A stretch of 19,091 bases of DNA from Bdellovibrionales bacterium (GTDB lineage: Bacteria > Bdellovibrionota > UBA1018 > CAIPTA01), in assembly GCA_021730855.1 (NCBI GenBank), contig JAKFYM010000073.1, positions 1-19,091 on the forward strand, read 5' to 3'. Under the pieces are notes generated by a model. The model worked only from the letters and a program-made list of their open reading frames with translations. It made no database searches and was not told the DNA's origin. The position numbers and the translations under genes are program-made. Shown here piece after piece: positions 1-6,851 of this stretch; positions within the stretch are counted from its first letter, which is position 1; every line of letters begins with the position of its first letter.

Positions 1-230
1 GGCATATGGGATATGCGGTGGCTAAGAGCTTTCGGCAGAAAGGATATGCCACCGAGATGGTACGTCAAGGCTTAGAGTTTTGCCGCGGCCTTGGCCTTTC
101 TCCCGTCATGGTCACCTGCAGCGAGGAGAACACACCCTCTTGGAAAATCATTGAGCGCTTTGGCGGAAAACTCGAAGACCGCGTTGAGGACGAAGAGGAA
201 ATCGTTCGTCGCTATTGGATCCAGTTATAG
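1..230 (+). CDS. GNAT-family N-acetyltransferase, C-terminal part (5' end outside window)
   Basis: The reading frame is already open at the window edge, so only the C-terminal ~75 residues are present. They carry the acetyl-CoA pyrophosphate-binding signature of GNAT enzymes: a beta-strand GYAV, then RQKGYATEM (the R/Q-x-x-G-x-A/G loop) leading into helix alpha-3. The following VTCSEENTPSWKIIERFGG is the usual beta-5/helix-4 region, where Asn and Ser contact CoA and a 'late Gly-Phe-Gly' ends the fold. Such proteins transfer acetyl from acetyl-CoA to an amine on a small molecule or a protein; the substrate cannot be read from this part. The internal ATG at 6 is not a real start, since the homologous domain needs about 100 more residues upstream. 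It ends with TAG at 228-230. Confidence 0.85.
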   Translation, partial: HMGYAVAKSFRQKGYATEMVRQGLEFCRGLGLSPVMVTCSEENTPSWKIIERFGGKLEDRVEDEEEIVRRYWIQL

Positions 231-234
231 TGCG

Positions 235-318
235 AAGGGCCCGCAAAAATCCGACCGCGGGATGAGCGCCATCTTGCAGGTGAAGAAAATCGACATGCAA
301 AAATTAAAAGAAGCGTAG
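235..318 (+). pseudogene. 3' remnant of a VOC/PhnB-like (3-demethylubiquinone methyltransferase-like) gene
   Basis: Directly after the GNAT stop, in another frame, lies a short stretch that translates to QKSDRGMSAILQVKKIDMQK and ends LKEA, then TAG. This resembles the conserved extreme C-terminus of PhnB-type VOC proteins, in which a Lys-Ser-x-Arg-Val-Met helix runs into Met-Lys-Lys-x-Asp-Ile-x-x-Leu. No start codon with a ribosome-binding site and no upstream VOC domain is present; upstream this frame only overlaps the acetyltransferase. I read it as the tail of a gene whose body was deleted when the GNAT gene was joined to it. The match is from memory of the family and is short, so it could be chance. 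Confidence 0.4.
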
Positions 319-331
319 GAGCGGGGATAAG

Positions 332-369
332 AAAAAAGCGGCACAGAATTATCTGTATGCCGCTTTTTT
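332..369. terminator. Bidirectional Rho-independent terminator
   Basis: A 12-base stem AAAAAAGCGGCA (332-343) pairs with TGCCGCTTTTTT (358-369) around a 14-base loop that can itself form a few pairs (ACAG/CTGT). A-tract and T-tract flank the GC core on both sides, so it can end transcription arriving from the GNAT side (+) and from the Lys-rich protein gene (-). Confidence 0.85.
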
Positions 370-383
370 AGAAATTTTTGAGA

Positions 384-701
384 CTAAAGGCGAGCAACGC
401 TAGCGCGTTTTTTCTTGCCGTTGCGTTTCGAATTAGCCGATTTTTTGGTTCGCTTCGACTTATTTGCCTTGGCCACCGACTTGGATTTTTTGGCTCTTTC
501 TATGTGCTTAGGCCGAGCTGATTTAGCGGCCCAGTGGGAGCGCTCGATTTTTTGCTCAAATCGGGGCATCGTCAATCTGGGAGCCTTAGGCGACCCACTG
601 AAGCCAAAATGAGCGGTTGAAAAACCCAAAGCCATGCCGATCGCGAAAATCCCGAACGGACGTACAAACTTCTTCCATTTATTTTTCATACTTTTTGTCA
701 T
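384..701 (-). CDS. Small Lys/Arg-rich single-pass membrane protein, unknown function
   Basis: Predicted 105 residues. I chose the ATG at 701 because AGAGG (711-707) sits five bases upstream; an upstream in-frame ATG at 758 would add 19 residues without a convincing ribosome-binding site. Residues 12-34 form one hydrophobic segment, preceded by Lys/Arg (N-terminus inside). The rest is exported or cytosolic tail. Residues 60-103 are extremely basic and low in complexity (repeated Lys-Ser, Lys-Ala, Lys-Arg), like histone-H1-type or wall-binding tails. No enzyme motif is visible. It lies 138 bases downstream of the glycosyltransferase gene in the same direction and is followed by a terminator, so it may be the last gene of that operon. 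A polyanion partner (teichoic or LPS phosphate, or nucleic acid) is inference only. Confidence 0.65.
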   Translation of the reverse strand: MTKSMKNKWKKFVRPFGIFAIGMALGFSTAHFGFSGSPKAPRLTMPRFEQKIERSHWAAKSARPKHIERAKKSKSVAKANKSKRTKKSANSKRNGKKKRASVARL

Positions 702-839
702 GAGAACCTCTGGGGCGCTATAAGCAAGGGCGGGACCAAATCTGAACCCCGAAATCATTGCGATTTTTGCTCGGTCTCCACGGAAATATGGCGAAGGTTT
801 GGCCAGTGCTTCAGACCTTAAACAGATAGGTGGGTTTGC

Positions 840-2579
840 TTAGCGAAACTCTCGCAAGTCCACGTGCGCACAAATCCGCTCTTGGGCCGCTTTGTCTTCT
901 AGGCGGGCAGTCGCGTTTTCTACGTTCTCCTGCAGGATATTTAGGGGCTTTGAGGGAAAGCCCAATAAGACCCATAGAGGGTACTCGAAACTGTCCACCG
1001 AGCTAGAGAGGCCAATCCAGCGGCAGTCACTAGCTTTCAACTTTTCGGTAAGGGCCCGAAAGTGGGCGTACAAATGGGGAGCGGCACTGAAGTACTGCGC
1101 CTCCCGCTCGAGGAGATAAATGGGAGTGCGTCCATCTAGGGGAAACAAAGGCTTGAGCCGATTCGCATAGGCATAAGGCAGCGAAGCTAAGCAGAGGCCG
1201 ATCGCAACCAAGCTTGCGGCAGGCGTTCCTATACGTTGGTGCAAGGCCTGGGAGAGGCCCGGAATAAGCAGCAGGAAGAATGGGAGATGGTAGCGGGCAT
1301 TCCAGGGGCTCCATTTCAACAAAGAAAAAAGCAGGAAACCCAGAGCAAATAAAGCAAAAAGGTGCCCGGAGGATTTGCGGAACGCGCGGTCTCTAAGAAG
1401 GGGAAGCGTGAGCAGGGCGAGCAGGAAGAGAAGTGTGCAGCCGTCGTAGTCTTCGTAGAAAAAAAGGGGAGGCAAAGAAAATCCTGAATGCTGCAAGGTG
1501 AAGAGCGGATCCCCGGGAGAGCGGCCAATCCCTTGGTGAAAGGTGTTCAGTAGAGCATTCAGTCCAGAATTCCACCAAGCCCAGGGCGCGTTCAGGTGCA
1601 GGGCTAGATTGTTCGCCAAATTTCCCAAAATCCCAGTGGGATGGAGTCTTTCCACAAAGAGGCGTTCGCCTCCGCCATTTGGAAGGGGACTACCAAAAAC
1701 GAGAAAATTGCGTAGAAAATAAGAAAAGTTTATGGATAGGCCCAGTAGTCCAGCGACGGCGGTTCCTAGCCAAATTTTTCGCTGTAGATTGGAGCCAAGA
1801 AATACGGTGAGAATGGCGATCGCATACAAATAGCCAGTGCCCTTGGTGGCGAGCAATAGGCCGAGCGGAATTCCCACCCAGAGCCAATCCTTCATTCGTA
1901 GAGGAAATCTCAAACTCTGCAGGGCAGAGAAAAGTTGCAGGGCCCAGAAGGCCGCCACAATGTCATTTTTGGTGGAAGATGCCTGAAGAATTCCGATGGG
2001 AACACTAAGAGCCAGAAGCAAGGCGGTGGAGCCCTGTCCTTGACGAGCTGCCAGTGCCCAGACCTGAAAAGCACAACCAATCCAGGCGCCGAAGGAGACG
2101 AGGAAAAACAACCGATCGCTTTGGCTCAGCAGCTGCAAATGCAGAAAAACGTATTCTGTCCACGCGGGGTTCGTGACTTGGAACAAAGAATTTGTGGGAA
2201 AGATCCCGATCGATTGACGGCTTGCCCACTGAGCCACTCGGGGGAGGTGATAGGTCATGGAATCCCAGTTGTTCGGGGCACTCAGGAAACCACAAAGAAG
2301 CACGCCCACGGCAAGGGCCGCCGCTGGCAAGAGTAGAGAAAGGGATGAGCGTGGGATTTGGATAGAGCAGCGGAATCTTCTGGCGTAAAGCACAAGAAAA
2401 ATGCCGAAGGCTGCCCAGAGAGCGAGGATACCAAAGAGGTGCAGTGCGCCAATGTTGGAGAGCAGCTCTGTGCCTAGCAGGACAGTGAGGCCAAAGGCTC
2501 CTGTGAACCGGCGGAAATGAACGGAAAATGCTTCTAACTGATCGAGTTGATCGAGGTCCTGAGCTGTTGGGATTTTCAC
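840..2579 (-). CDS. GT-C fold membrane glycosyltransferase (PMT/ArnT/RgtA-like, GT39/GT83 type)
   Basis: Predicted 579 residues with about ten or more hydrophobic segments throughout. After the first membrane segments comes NNWDSMTYHLPRV (about residues 103-115). An acidic residue and an aromatic-rich periplasmic loop at this place are the hallmark of GT-C enzymes that take sugar from a polyprenyl-phosphate donor, together with the later IFPTNSLFQ and NPAWTEY segments. The acceptor (lipid A, polysaccharide or protein) cannot be told. Start: a GTG at 2579 has GAGG (2591-2588) eight bases upstream. The longest frame would begin at a TTG at 2609, two bases after the preceding stop, but has no good ribosome-binding site. 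It is the fourth gene of the envelope operon, after the sulfatase-like gene. Confidence 0.85.
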   Translation of the reverse strand: MKIPTAQDLDQLDQLEAFSVHFRRFTGAFGLTVLLGTELLSNIGALHLFGILALWAAFGIFLVLYARRFRCSIQIPRSSLSLLLPAAALAVGVLLCGFLSAPNNWDSMTYHLPRVAQWASRQSIGIFPTNSLFQVTNPAWTEYVFLHLQLLSQSDRLFFLVSFGAWIGCAFQVWALAARQGQGSTALLLALSVPIGILQASSTKNDIVAAFWALQLFSALQSLRFPLRMKDWLWVGIPLGLLLATKGTGYLYAIAILTVFLGSNLQRKIWLGTAVAGLLGLSINFSYFLRNFLVFGSPLPNGGGERLFVERLHPTGILGNLANNLALHLNAPWAWWNSGLNALLNTFHQGIGRSPGDPLFTLQHSGFSLPPLFFYEDYDGCTLLFLLALLTLPLLRDRAFRKSSGHLFALFALGFLLFSLLKWSPWNARYHLPFFLLLIPGLSQALHQRIGTPAASLVAIGLCLASLPYAYANRLKPLFPLDGRTPIYLLEREAQYFSAAPHLYAHFRALTEKLKASDCRWIGLSSSVDSFEYPLWVLLGFPSKPLNILQENVENATARLEDKAAQERICAHVDLREFR

Positions 2580-2611
2580 TACTTTTTCCTCGGGCGGTGC
2601 TGCTGCCAAAC

Positions 2612-4318
2612 CTATGAGCGATCCGCCAGGGAGTGGAGTTTGGGAGCAGGGAGTTCCTTTTTCGTAATATGGCTGGGAGGAGACGGCCCAAATTTAGTGG
2701 TCACGCTTTTCATCCAGGCAGCAATGTCACTCTCTTTACGTAAAGTTCCATCTTGAATTCTCTGTACTAGCCAAAATAACCAGGTGCTCTCAAAAGGCAG
2801 ATCATATTGAACTGTTTTTTGTGTCCGGTGTTTTGGCATTTTGACCAGAAAAGGCACGCGCATGTCTAAGGGCTCTCTGGCCACAAGAGGGTCTCGCCAC
2901 CACTGCCAGGGACGGAATCCATGGTCGGAGGTAACGATCACGGCTGAACGATCCCAACTACCACCTGTCTCCATAGTCTGCCTCAGGCTGCCGAAAATTT
3001 GGTCGGCCAGCGCTAGATTGTCTATATAGCTATGACCACCCAAGGTCGAAAATTGCTTTGCTTTCGCGTCAAAAATATCGGGGTCGTGAGGCACAGAGAT
3101 GTGAATAAACACAAAATCTAAGTTGGGATCCTCTAACAATTGAACCGCCCTAGAGGTGATCCTCTGCGTGATGCCGATGCGGAATTGTCGCTGGAGCGAC
3201 AATTGGCTGGTAGGCAAAAAGGACCGAACCTGAAAAAAATCGCGTAAAATGGGACGCAGCCGTTTGAGCCCGGGGATGGAAGTCTGCACCTCTGTCAGCT
3301 GGCGCACGGCCTTTCCCAGAAAGGGCGCGTTGGTGGCGAACTCTGGCTCTGGACCATACCAATCACAGCTGGCCAGGAACTCGCCAAAGAGCCGGCAATA
3401 GGGATGGTACCAACCTATCACTCCCACATTGAGGCCAGCTTTGTGAGCGAGCTGGAAAATATTTTCCTTTTTGCTCCAAGCCTGAGAAGGAATTTCCTTG
3501 TTTTGAAAATCCAGCATCAGCTCGTCTGGATTGGTGGGAGTGGCTGTGGCCACGGCCACTCCTGACAGTAGAGAGGGCACCGCAGTGATCGTGGCATTGG
3601 TAGGAGGGTGGGCGTGAGAGGCGCTAAATGCTTGGGCGCGAAATCTATCTAGCTCCGGCATTTCCAAGCCACGTGGCCGCTCGTGAAATCCCAAACGATA
3701 GTCAAAGGCATCAAAGAGAATCCAAACAATGCGTTGCCGAGGAGACGGAGCCCTGGTGGAGGCTGTTTTGGCAGCGGGGCCACGATGAAGGAATTTTTCG
3801 CCCTTTGCAGGGGAGGCAAGAGTCCAGGCCGATTGGGAGAAAGTGACGAGAACGAATGGCGAGCTCAGGAGCACAAGAAACAGGCTGGCAGAGAGGGCAA
3901 GTCGCGGCCTACGTACGAGCGCGAGGGCGAACATCAGAGCGGGAAACAGAAGCAGGGAGGCTAGGCTTGGATAAGTGACAAGGCGAATGAGATTGGTGAT
4001 CGACAAGGCCGGCGAATACATGCGTAGGTTATTGACGGAAATGAGGAAACAAAAAAAGAAGGCTGCCCAGGCAAGATAGTTGAAGCCGGCGCGTCGATAG
4101 ACGCGAGCGAGCGAAAAACAACCAAAGAGCAGAGCCGAGAGCAGCAAGACGTTTAATAGAGCTGCGATATGGTTCAGGTCGGAAGGAGGGTATTTTAAAT
4201 GGTAGGTGCGTTCGGGCAGGAAGTTGAATAGCTTGGCCCACACTCGGAAGTAACACATATTTGCCAAGGAAAGAGCCACTAGAAAATCTCTTTTGCAATC
4301 TACGCCAAGAAGGATCAC
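2612..4318 (-). CDS. Membrane-anchored sulfatase/alkaline-phosphatase-superfamily protein (LTA-synthase/EptA-like layout)
   Basis: 568 residues. The N-terminal ~165 residues hold about five membrane segments; the rest is an extracytoplasmic sulfatase-fold domain. Metal and catalytic motifs are in order: WILFDAFD with Asp203; PPTNATITAVPSLLSG (238-253), with Thr240 or Thr243 as likely nucleophile; VPHDPD with His411; and VTSDHGF with Asp465 and His466. A Thr rather than Cys/Ser in C/S-x-P-x-R argues against a true sulfatase and for a phospho-group transferase or phosphodiesterase, as in LTA synthases and phosphoethanolamine transferases; this is inference. The start is GTG at 4318 overlapping the upstream TGA (4317-4315), with GGAG six bases before it: classic translational coupling. 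It ends at TAG 2614-2612, 32 bases before the next start. Confidence 0.85.
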   Translation of the reverse strand: MILLGVDCKRDFLVALSLANMCYFRVWAKLFNFLPERTYHLKYPPSDLNHIAALLNVLLLSALLFGCFSLARVYRRAGFNYLAWAAFFFCFLISVNNLRMYSPALSITNLIRLVTYPSLASLLLFPALMFALALVRRPRLALSASLFLVLLSSPFVLVTFSQSAWTLASPAKGEKFLHRGPAAKTASTRAPSPRQRIVWILFDAFDYRLGFHERPRGLEMPELDRFRAQAFSASHAHPPTNATITAVPSLLSGVAVATATPTNPDELMLDFQNKEIPSQAWSKKENIFQLAHKAGLNVGVIGWYHPYCRLFGEFLASCDWYGPEPEFATNAPFLGKAVRQLTEVQTSIPGLKRLRPILRDFFQVRSFLPTSQLSLQRQFRIGITQRITSRAVQLLEDPNLDFVFIHISVPHDPDIFDAKAKQFSTLGGHSYIDNLALADQIFGSLRQTMETGGSWDRSAVIVTSDHGFRPWQWWRDPLVAREPLDMRVPFLVKMPKHRTQKTVQYDLPFESTWLFWLVQRIQDGTLRKESDIAAWMKSVTTKFGPSPPSHITKKELPAPKLHSLADRS

Positions 4319-5754
4319 TTTTTCTCCAAAATATACAGCCAGCGCTTTCCGGCTTTTGTCTCCTGTTTTTTCTGAATGCCGAAGAACTCCGCGCTGGCTC
4401 GTTCAAAAGTTTCTGGGGTGAGGTCGGCGAACAAAGAGTCTCTTCCCCTAGCAATTGCTTGGAACATGGTGTCGCTAGGAGATACGAATTCTAGGATAAC
4501 GAATTTTTTGGTGAGGCTCGCAGCTAAGCGCAAACACTCCCGGAGCGGAATTCCTTCCGTTACCAGTAAATGATGCAGGACCGCGAGAAAAAAAACAGCA
4601 TCGAACTTTCCTTGGGCTCGCTCAAGAAAGCTTGGAAATTCCTGATTGCCCCATCCTAATCCGGGGCTGGGCTGGGCGAGATTGACCACTAGGGGCAATA
4701 GATCTTGACCGTCTTTATGAGCTCTACGCCAAGCTTCGCCCACGACTATTGGATCAGAATCGATGGCCACCACGCTGGCTCCATTGGCTGTGGCAAGTAA
4801 GCTGAAATCTCCGGTATTACATCCGACATCGAGCACTTTCTGCGGCCGCTTTTGCTCCAGAAAGCTCGCCACGAAAGCTATTTTCGCGCGGTATTCTTCG
4901 GACTGGTAGCTATGGCTTTCTGTATAGTCTCGCCAAGCAGAGCCATGGTTGGCGTCTGGCTCGAGCCGCTGCATTTTCTTTTGTAGGCCACGCAATAGAG
5001 ACTGAAAAATGTATTTTGCTTTCTCAGGCTCTACAGGCGCCAAAGGCTGGCGCATATTCACGGTGCTTGAGGCTTTGCTTTTCAGCCAGGTGGGAATGCT
5101 CGCCGCGGTGAGAAAGGGGGGGGTGAAGCGTTGCGTCCATCCACAAAGGGCATACACTTCCTCGGGCTCAAGACCCTCGCGGCGGTTGAGTAGAAGCTGA
5201 GAGAGTTTTAGGCCGAAAAATTGGTGGGCAAGCAGCGGAAGGAAGAAGGTGCGTAGGAACTGGGCATGAGCCAGCCAAATACTATTTGTGGGATCGGCCA
5301 CTTGAACCGAAAGTACATCCACAAACACTGGGGCTGGTCCCCGGAAGAGCACGTTGTAGGGAGTGGCGTCCTTCAGCGCCAGGCCTTCTTCACTGAGGCC
5401 CTCGGCCAAATCCAAGGTGAGCATGCCGGCAGCCCAGAGCATTTCCGCTGGCCATTCATAGGGAAAACTTTGGAACGAGATACGCTCGTGCGCGAGGAGA
5501 ATCGATCCCTCGGTCAGGCTTTTAGAAGATTGCAGGTTTTGCCAAGCGCTCTCAGCTTGAGAGGAATCTAATACGCGGGTGGAGACAATGCGCTTCTCGT
5601 GAAGAAAGGCCTTTGCCACATTGGAGGCCAAAAAGCTTTGCAAATGTGCTTGGCCCCGCGGATAGACTTGCCGCAAAGCAATATCTTCTTGCAAAAAAAG
5701 TGATCCATCTGGATCTCGGAAAGAAATAGGAGAGGAGGGAGAAATGACCGTCAT
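4315..5754 (-). CDS. NoeA-like class I SAM-dependent methyltransferase with kinase-like N-terminal region
   Basis: 479 residues in two parts. Residues ~305-425 are a Rossmann methyltransferase: motif I KVLDVGCNTGDFS (306-318) binds SAM, Asp332 (VAIDSDP) is the ribose-binding acidic residue, and FDAVFFLAVLHHLL (384-397) is motif IV/post-IV. The N-terminal half contains LKDATPYNVLF (127-137) and PVFVDVLS (142-149), which resemble the HxDxxxxN catalytic loop and the DFG-position Asp of protein-kinase/aminoglycoside-kinase folds, with Lys where His is usual. This arrangement is that of the nodulation NoeA-like family, for which methylation of a surface glycan is assumed rather than shown. It starts at ATG 5754, six bases after the upstream TAA, and its TGA overlaps the next GTG, so it is translated within the operon. 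Confidence 0.85.
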   Translation of the reverse strand: MTVISPSSPISFRDPDGSLFLQEDIALRQVYPRGQAHLQSFLASNVAKAFLHEKRIVSTRVLDSSQAESAWQNLQSSKSLTEGSILLAHERISFQSFPYEWPAEMLWAAGMLTLDLAEGLSEEGLALKDATPYNVLFRGPAPVFVDVLSVQVADPTNSIWLAHAQFLRTFFLPLLAHQFFGLKLSQLLLNRREGLEPEEVYALCGWTQRFTPPFLTAASIPTWLKSKASSTVNMRQPLAPVEPEKAKYIFQSLLRGLQKKMQRLEPDANHGSAWRDYTESHSYQSEEYRAKIAFVASFLEQKRPQKVLDVGCNTGDFSLLATANGASVVAIDSDPIVVGEAWRRAHKDGQDLLPLVVNLAQPSPGLGWGNQEFPSFLERAQGKFDAVFFLAVLHHLLVTEGIPLRECLRLAASLTKKFVILEFVSPSDTMFQAIARGRDSLFADLTPETFERASAEFFGIQKKQETKAGKRWLYILEKK

Positions 5755-5760
5755 CGCTCC

Positions 5761-5982
5761 TTATTCTCGCTTGCTCGAAAATAACTTGCTGGTTCCTCGT
5801 TTCAAAACTGACCAGATCTTACGGAACCAGAAAATCCCACCCACCATCGTGGCCAGAACGAGCTGCCAAAGCAATGTTCCGGCTCCGGGATCAATATAGG
5901 CATGAGCGCTTGAACCAGATAGTAAAAAGAAATAAAGGGATAAAGAAAATATAGTGAAAGAGTGTTTTTTCGATGAAAGCAA
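5761..5982 (-). CDS. Small secreted/membrane protein with mature YIDPG N-terminus, first gene of envelope operon
   Basis: 73 residues. The start is TTG at 5982, supported by a perfect AAGGAGG (5994-5988) five bases upstream. Residues 1-28 are a signal peptide: Lys5, Lys6, a hydrophobic core and SSAHA, with predicted cleavage before Tyr29. The mature protein would begin YIDPGAGTLLWQ, run into a second hydrophobic segment (about 36-53) and end in a basic tail (KRGTSKLFSSKRE). Short proteins beginning with mature YIDPGxGS and one C-terminal helix recur in many bacteria, often near sulfatase-like and polysaccharide genes; I know no assigned function. Position as the first gene, six bases before the methyltransferase start, suggests a structural or tethering partner for the membrane enzymes downstream. 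Confidence 0.8.
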   Translation of the reverse strand: MLSSKKHSFTIFSLSLYFFLLSGSSAHAYIDPGAGTLLWQLVLATMVGGIFWFRKIWSVLKRGTSKLFSSKRE

Positions 5983-5987
5983 TGGAT

Positions 5988-5994
5988 CCTCCTT
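5988..5994 (-). promoter_or_regulatory. Strong ribosome-binding site deciding a TTG start
   Basis: Minus-strand AAGGAGG, full anti-Shine-Dalgarno match, five bases before the TTG at 5982. This is what justifies the non-ATG start of the YIDPG protein. Confidence 0.8.
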
Positions 5995-6113
5995 GAATAG
6001 CTTTTAGGCTACCAAAGGTCTGAGCAATGAAAAATTAAAATCACTCTTGTTTTGCAAAAAACTTTCCAGGACAGACTAAGGCCTTCTTTATTTAGCTTTG
6101 GAGAAATAGTTTT

Positions 6114-6130
6114 TCTATCTTTACGATAGA
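6114..6130. promoter_or_regulatory. Inverted repeat TCTATC-N5-GATAGA in pentapeptide-gene leader
   Basis: Six-base arms (6114-6119 and 6125-6130) around TTTAC. It lies in the divergent spacer between the YIDPG operon and the pentapeptide-repeat gene and overlaps a weak possible -10 (TACGAT, 6122-6127). It could be an operator or a small leader hairpin. No clear promoter with both boxes was found in 5995-6146. Confidence 0.35.
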
Positions 6131-6131
6131 T

Positions 6132-6143
6132 TTATGCGCATAA
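6132..6143. promoter_or_regulatory. Perfect 12-bp palindrome TTATGCGCATAA
   Basis: A self-complementary dodecamer 24 bases before the TTG start of the pentapeptide-repeat gene and immediately before the mini-ORF. Symmetry suits a dimeric repressor site; no family assigned. Confidence 0.35.
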
Positions 6144-6146
6144 GGA

Positions 6147-6164
6147 ATGCCCGGAATCTTTTAA
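6147..6164 (+). CDS. Possible five-codon leader ORF (MPGIF)
   Basis: ATG at 6147 with AAGG just upstream, in the same frame as the following gene, runs five codons to TAA at 6162-6164, three bases before the TTG of the pentapeptide-repeat gene. Termination here could re-initiate translation at the TTG, which otherwise has no good ribosome-binding site. A five-codon ORF is easily chance; the case rests on placement only. Confidence 0.2.
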   Translation: MPGIF

Positions 6165-6167
6165 GAA

Positions 6168-6755
6168 TTGGAGGATCTCATTTTCAAAGAAGAGGAATTT
6201 TTCGAAAAGACCTTCGAAGGCCTAGACCAAAAAGAGTTAATTCTCGAAGATCGGCAGTTTGAAGACTGTGTTTTTCGACGGTGCAATCTTAGCGCGGCCA
6301 CGTTAAAACGGTGCCGTTTTGTGGATTGCACGTTTGAGCAGTCTGACCTTAGCAATCTGCAGGTCCAAGGAACTATTTTTCGCTCCATTTCGTTTCAAGA
6401 TTGCAAGCTGGTGGGGATCAATTGGGCGCATGCCTCTGCGATTGCGAATTTGAGTTTTGAGCGGTCTATTTTGGACTACTCGAGTTTTGTGGGCCTCGAT
6501 CTACGAAAGTCCGTGGTCCGCGCCTGTAAAGCACGTGAGGCGGATTTTGCCGACACGAATTTGAGCGAAGCGGACTGTCGAGAGACGGATTTCGCTGGCG
6601 CACGCTTCTCCCAAACAAATCTCGAAAAGGCTGATTTGCGGCAAGCGCAGAACTACGCGATTCGACCCAATGAAAACAAACTCAAAAAAGCAAGATTTTC
6701 ACTGCCCGAGGCCACGTTGCTGCTCTATGGGTTGGATATTCTCTTAGAAGAGTAG
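6168..6755 (+). CDS. Pentapeptide-repeat protein (McbG/Qnr-like right-handed beta-helix)
   Basis: 195 residues. From about residue 25 to 165 the sequence repeats the A(D/N)Lxx pattern with aromatic or Leu at the centre: FEDCVFRRCNLSAATL, CRFVDCTF, ADFADTNLSEADC, ADLRQA. The family folds as a four-sided beta-helix; relatives McbG and Qnr mimic DNA and protect gyrase from toxins or quinolones, but many members have no known role. The C-terminal segment, with conserved Ile-Arg-Pro-Asn-Glu-Asn and PEATLLLYGLDI, matches the end typical of that subgroup. The start is uncertain: TTG at 6168 gives the expected N-terminus but lacks a ribosome-binding site, while a GGAGG lies just after it and would place an ATT at 6180. 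It is transcribed alone and ends before a terminator. Confidence 0.85.
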   Translation: MEDLIFKEEEFFEKTFEGLDQKELILEDRQFEDCVFRRCNLSAATLKRCRFVDCTFEQSDLSNLQVQGTIFRSISFQDCKLVGINWAHASAIANLSFERSILDYSSFVGLDLRKSVVRACKAREADFADTNLSEADCRETDFAGARFSQTNLEKADLRQAQNYAIRPNENKLKKARFSLPEATLLLYGLDILLEE

Positions 6756-6798
6756 AAATGGCCGAGAAAGTGGCCCACGGCATAGAGGATCTGCCCAA

Positions 6799-6834
6799 AA
6801 AAATAAGGAGGGGATCACTCCCCTCCTTATTTTT
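6799..6834. terminator. Strong bidirectional Rho-independent terminator
   Basis: AAAAATAAGGAGGGG (6799-6813) pairs perfectly with CCCCTCCTTATTTTT (6820-6834) over 15 bases with a six-base loop. It sits between the convergent pentapeptide-repeat gene (+) and OmpA-domain lipoprotein gene (-), with A- and T-tracts serving both directions. Confidence 0.92.
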
Positions 6835-6851
6835 GTTCTAACGCTAGGACC

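Noticed and set aside
1935..2691. Long frames on both strands (plus 1935-2336, minus 2005-2691) inside the GT-C gene and the end of the sulfatase-like gene
   Set aside because: They lie over well-supported membrane-protein coding sequence, have no membrane or domain pattern and no ribosome-binding site; they are frame shadows.
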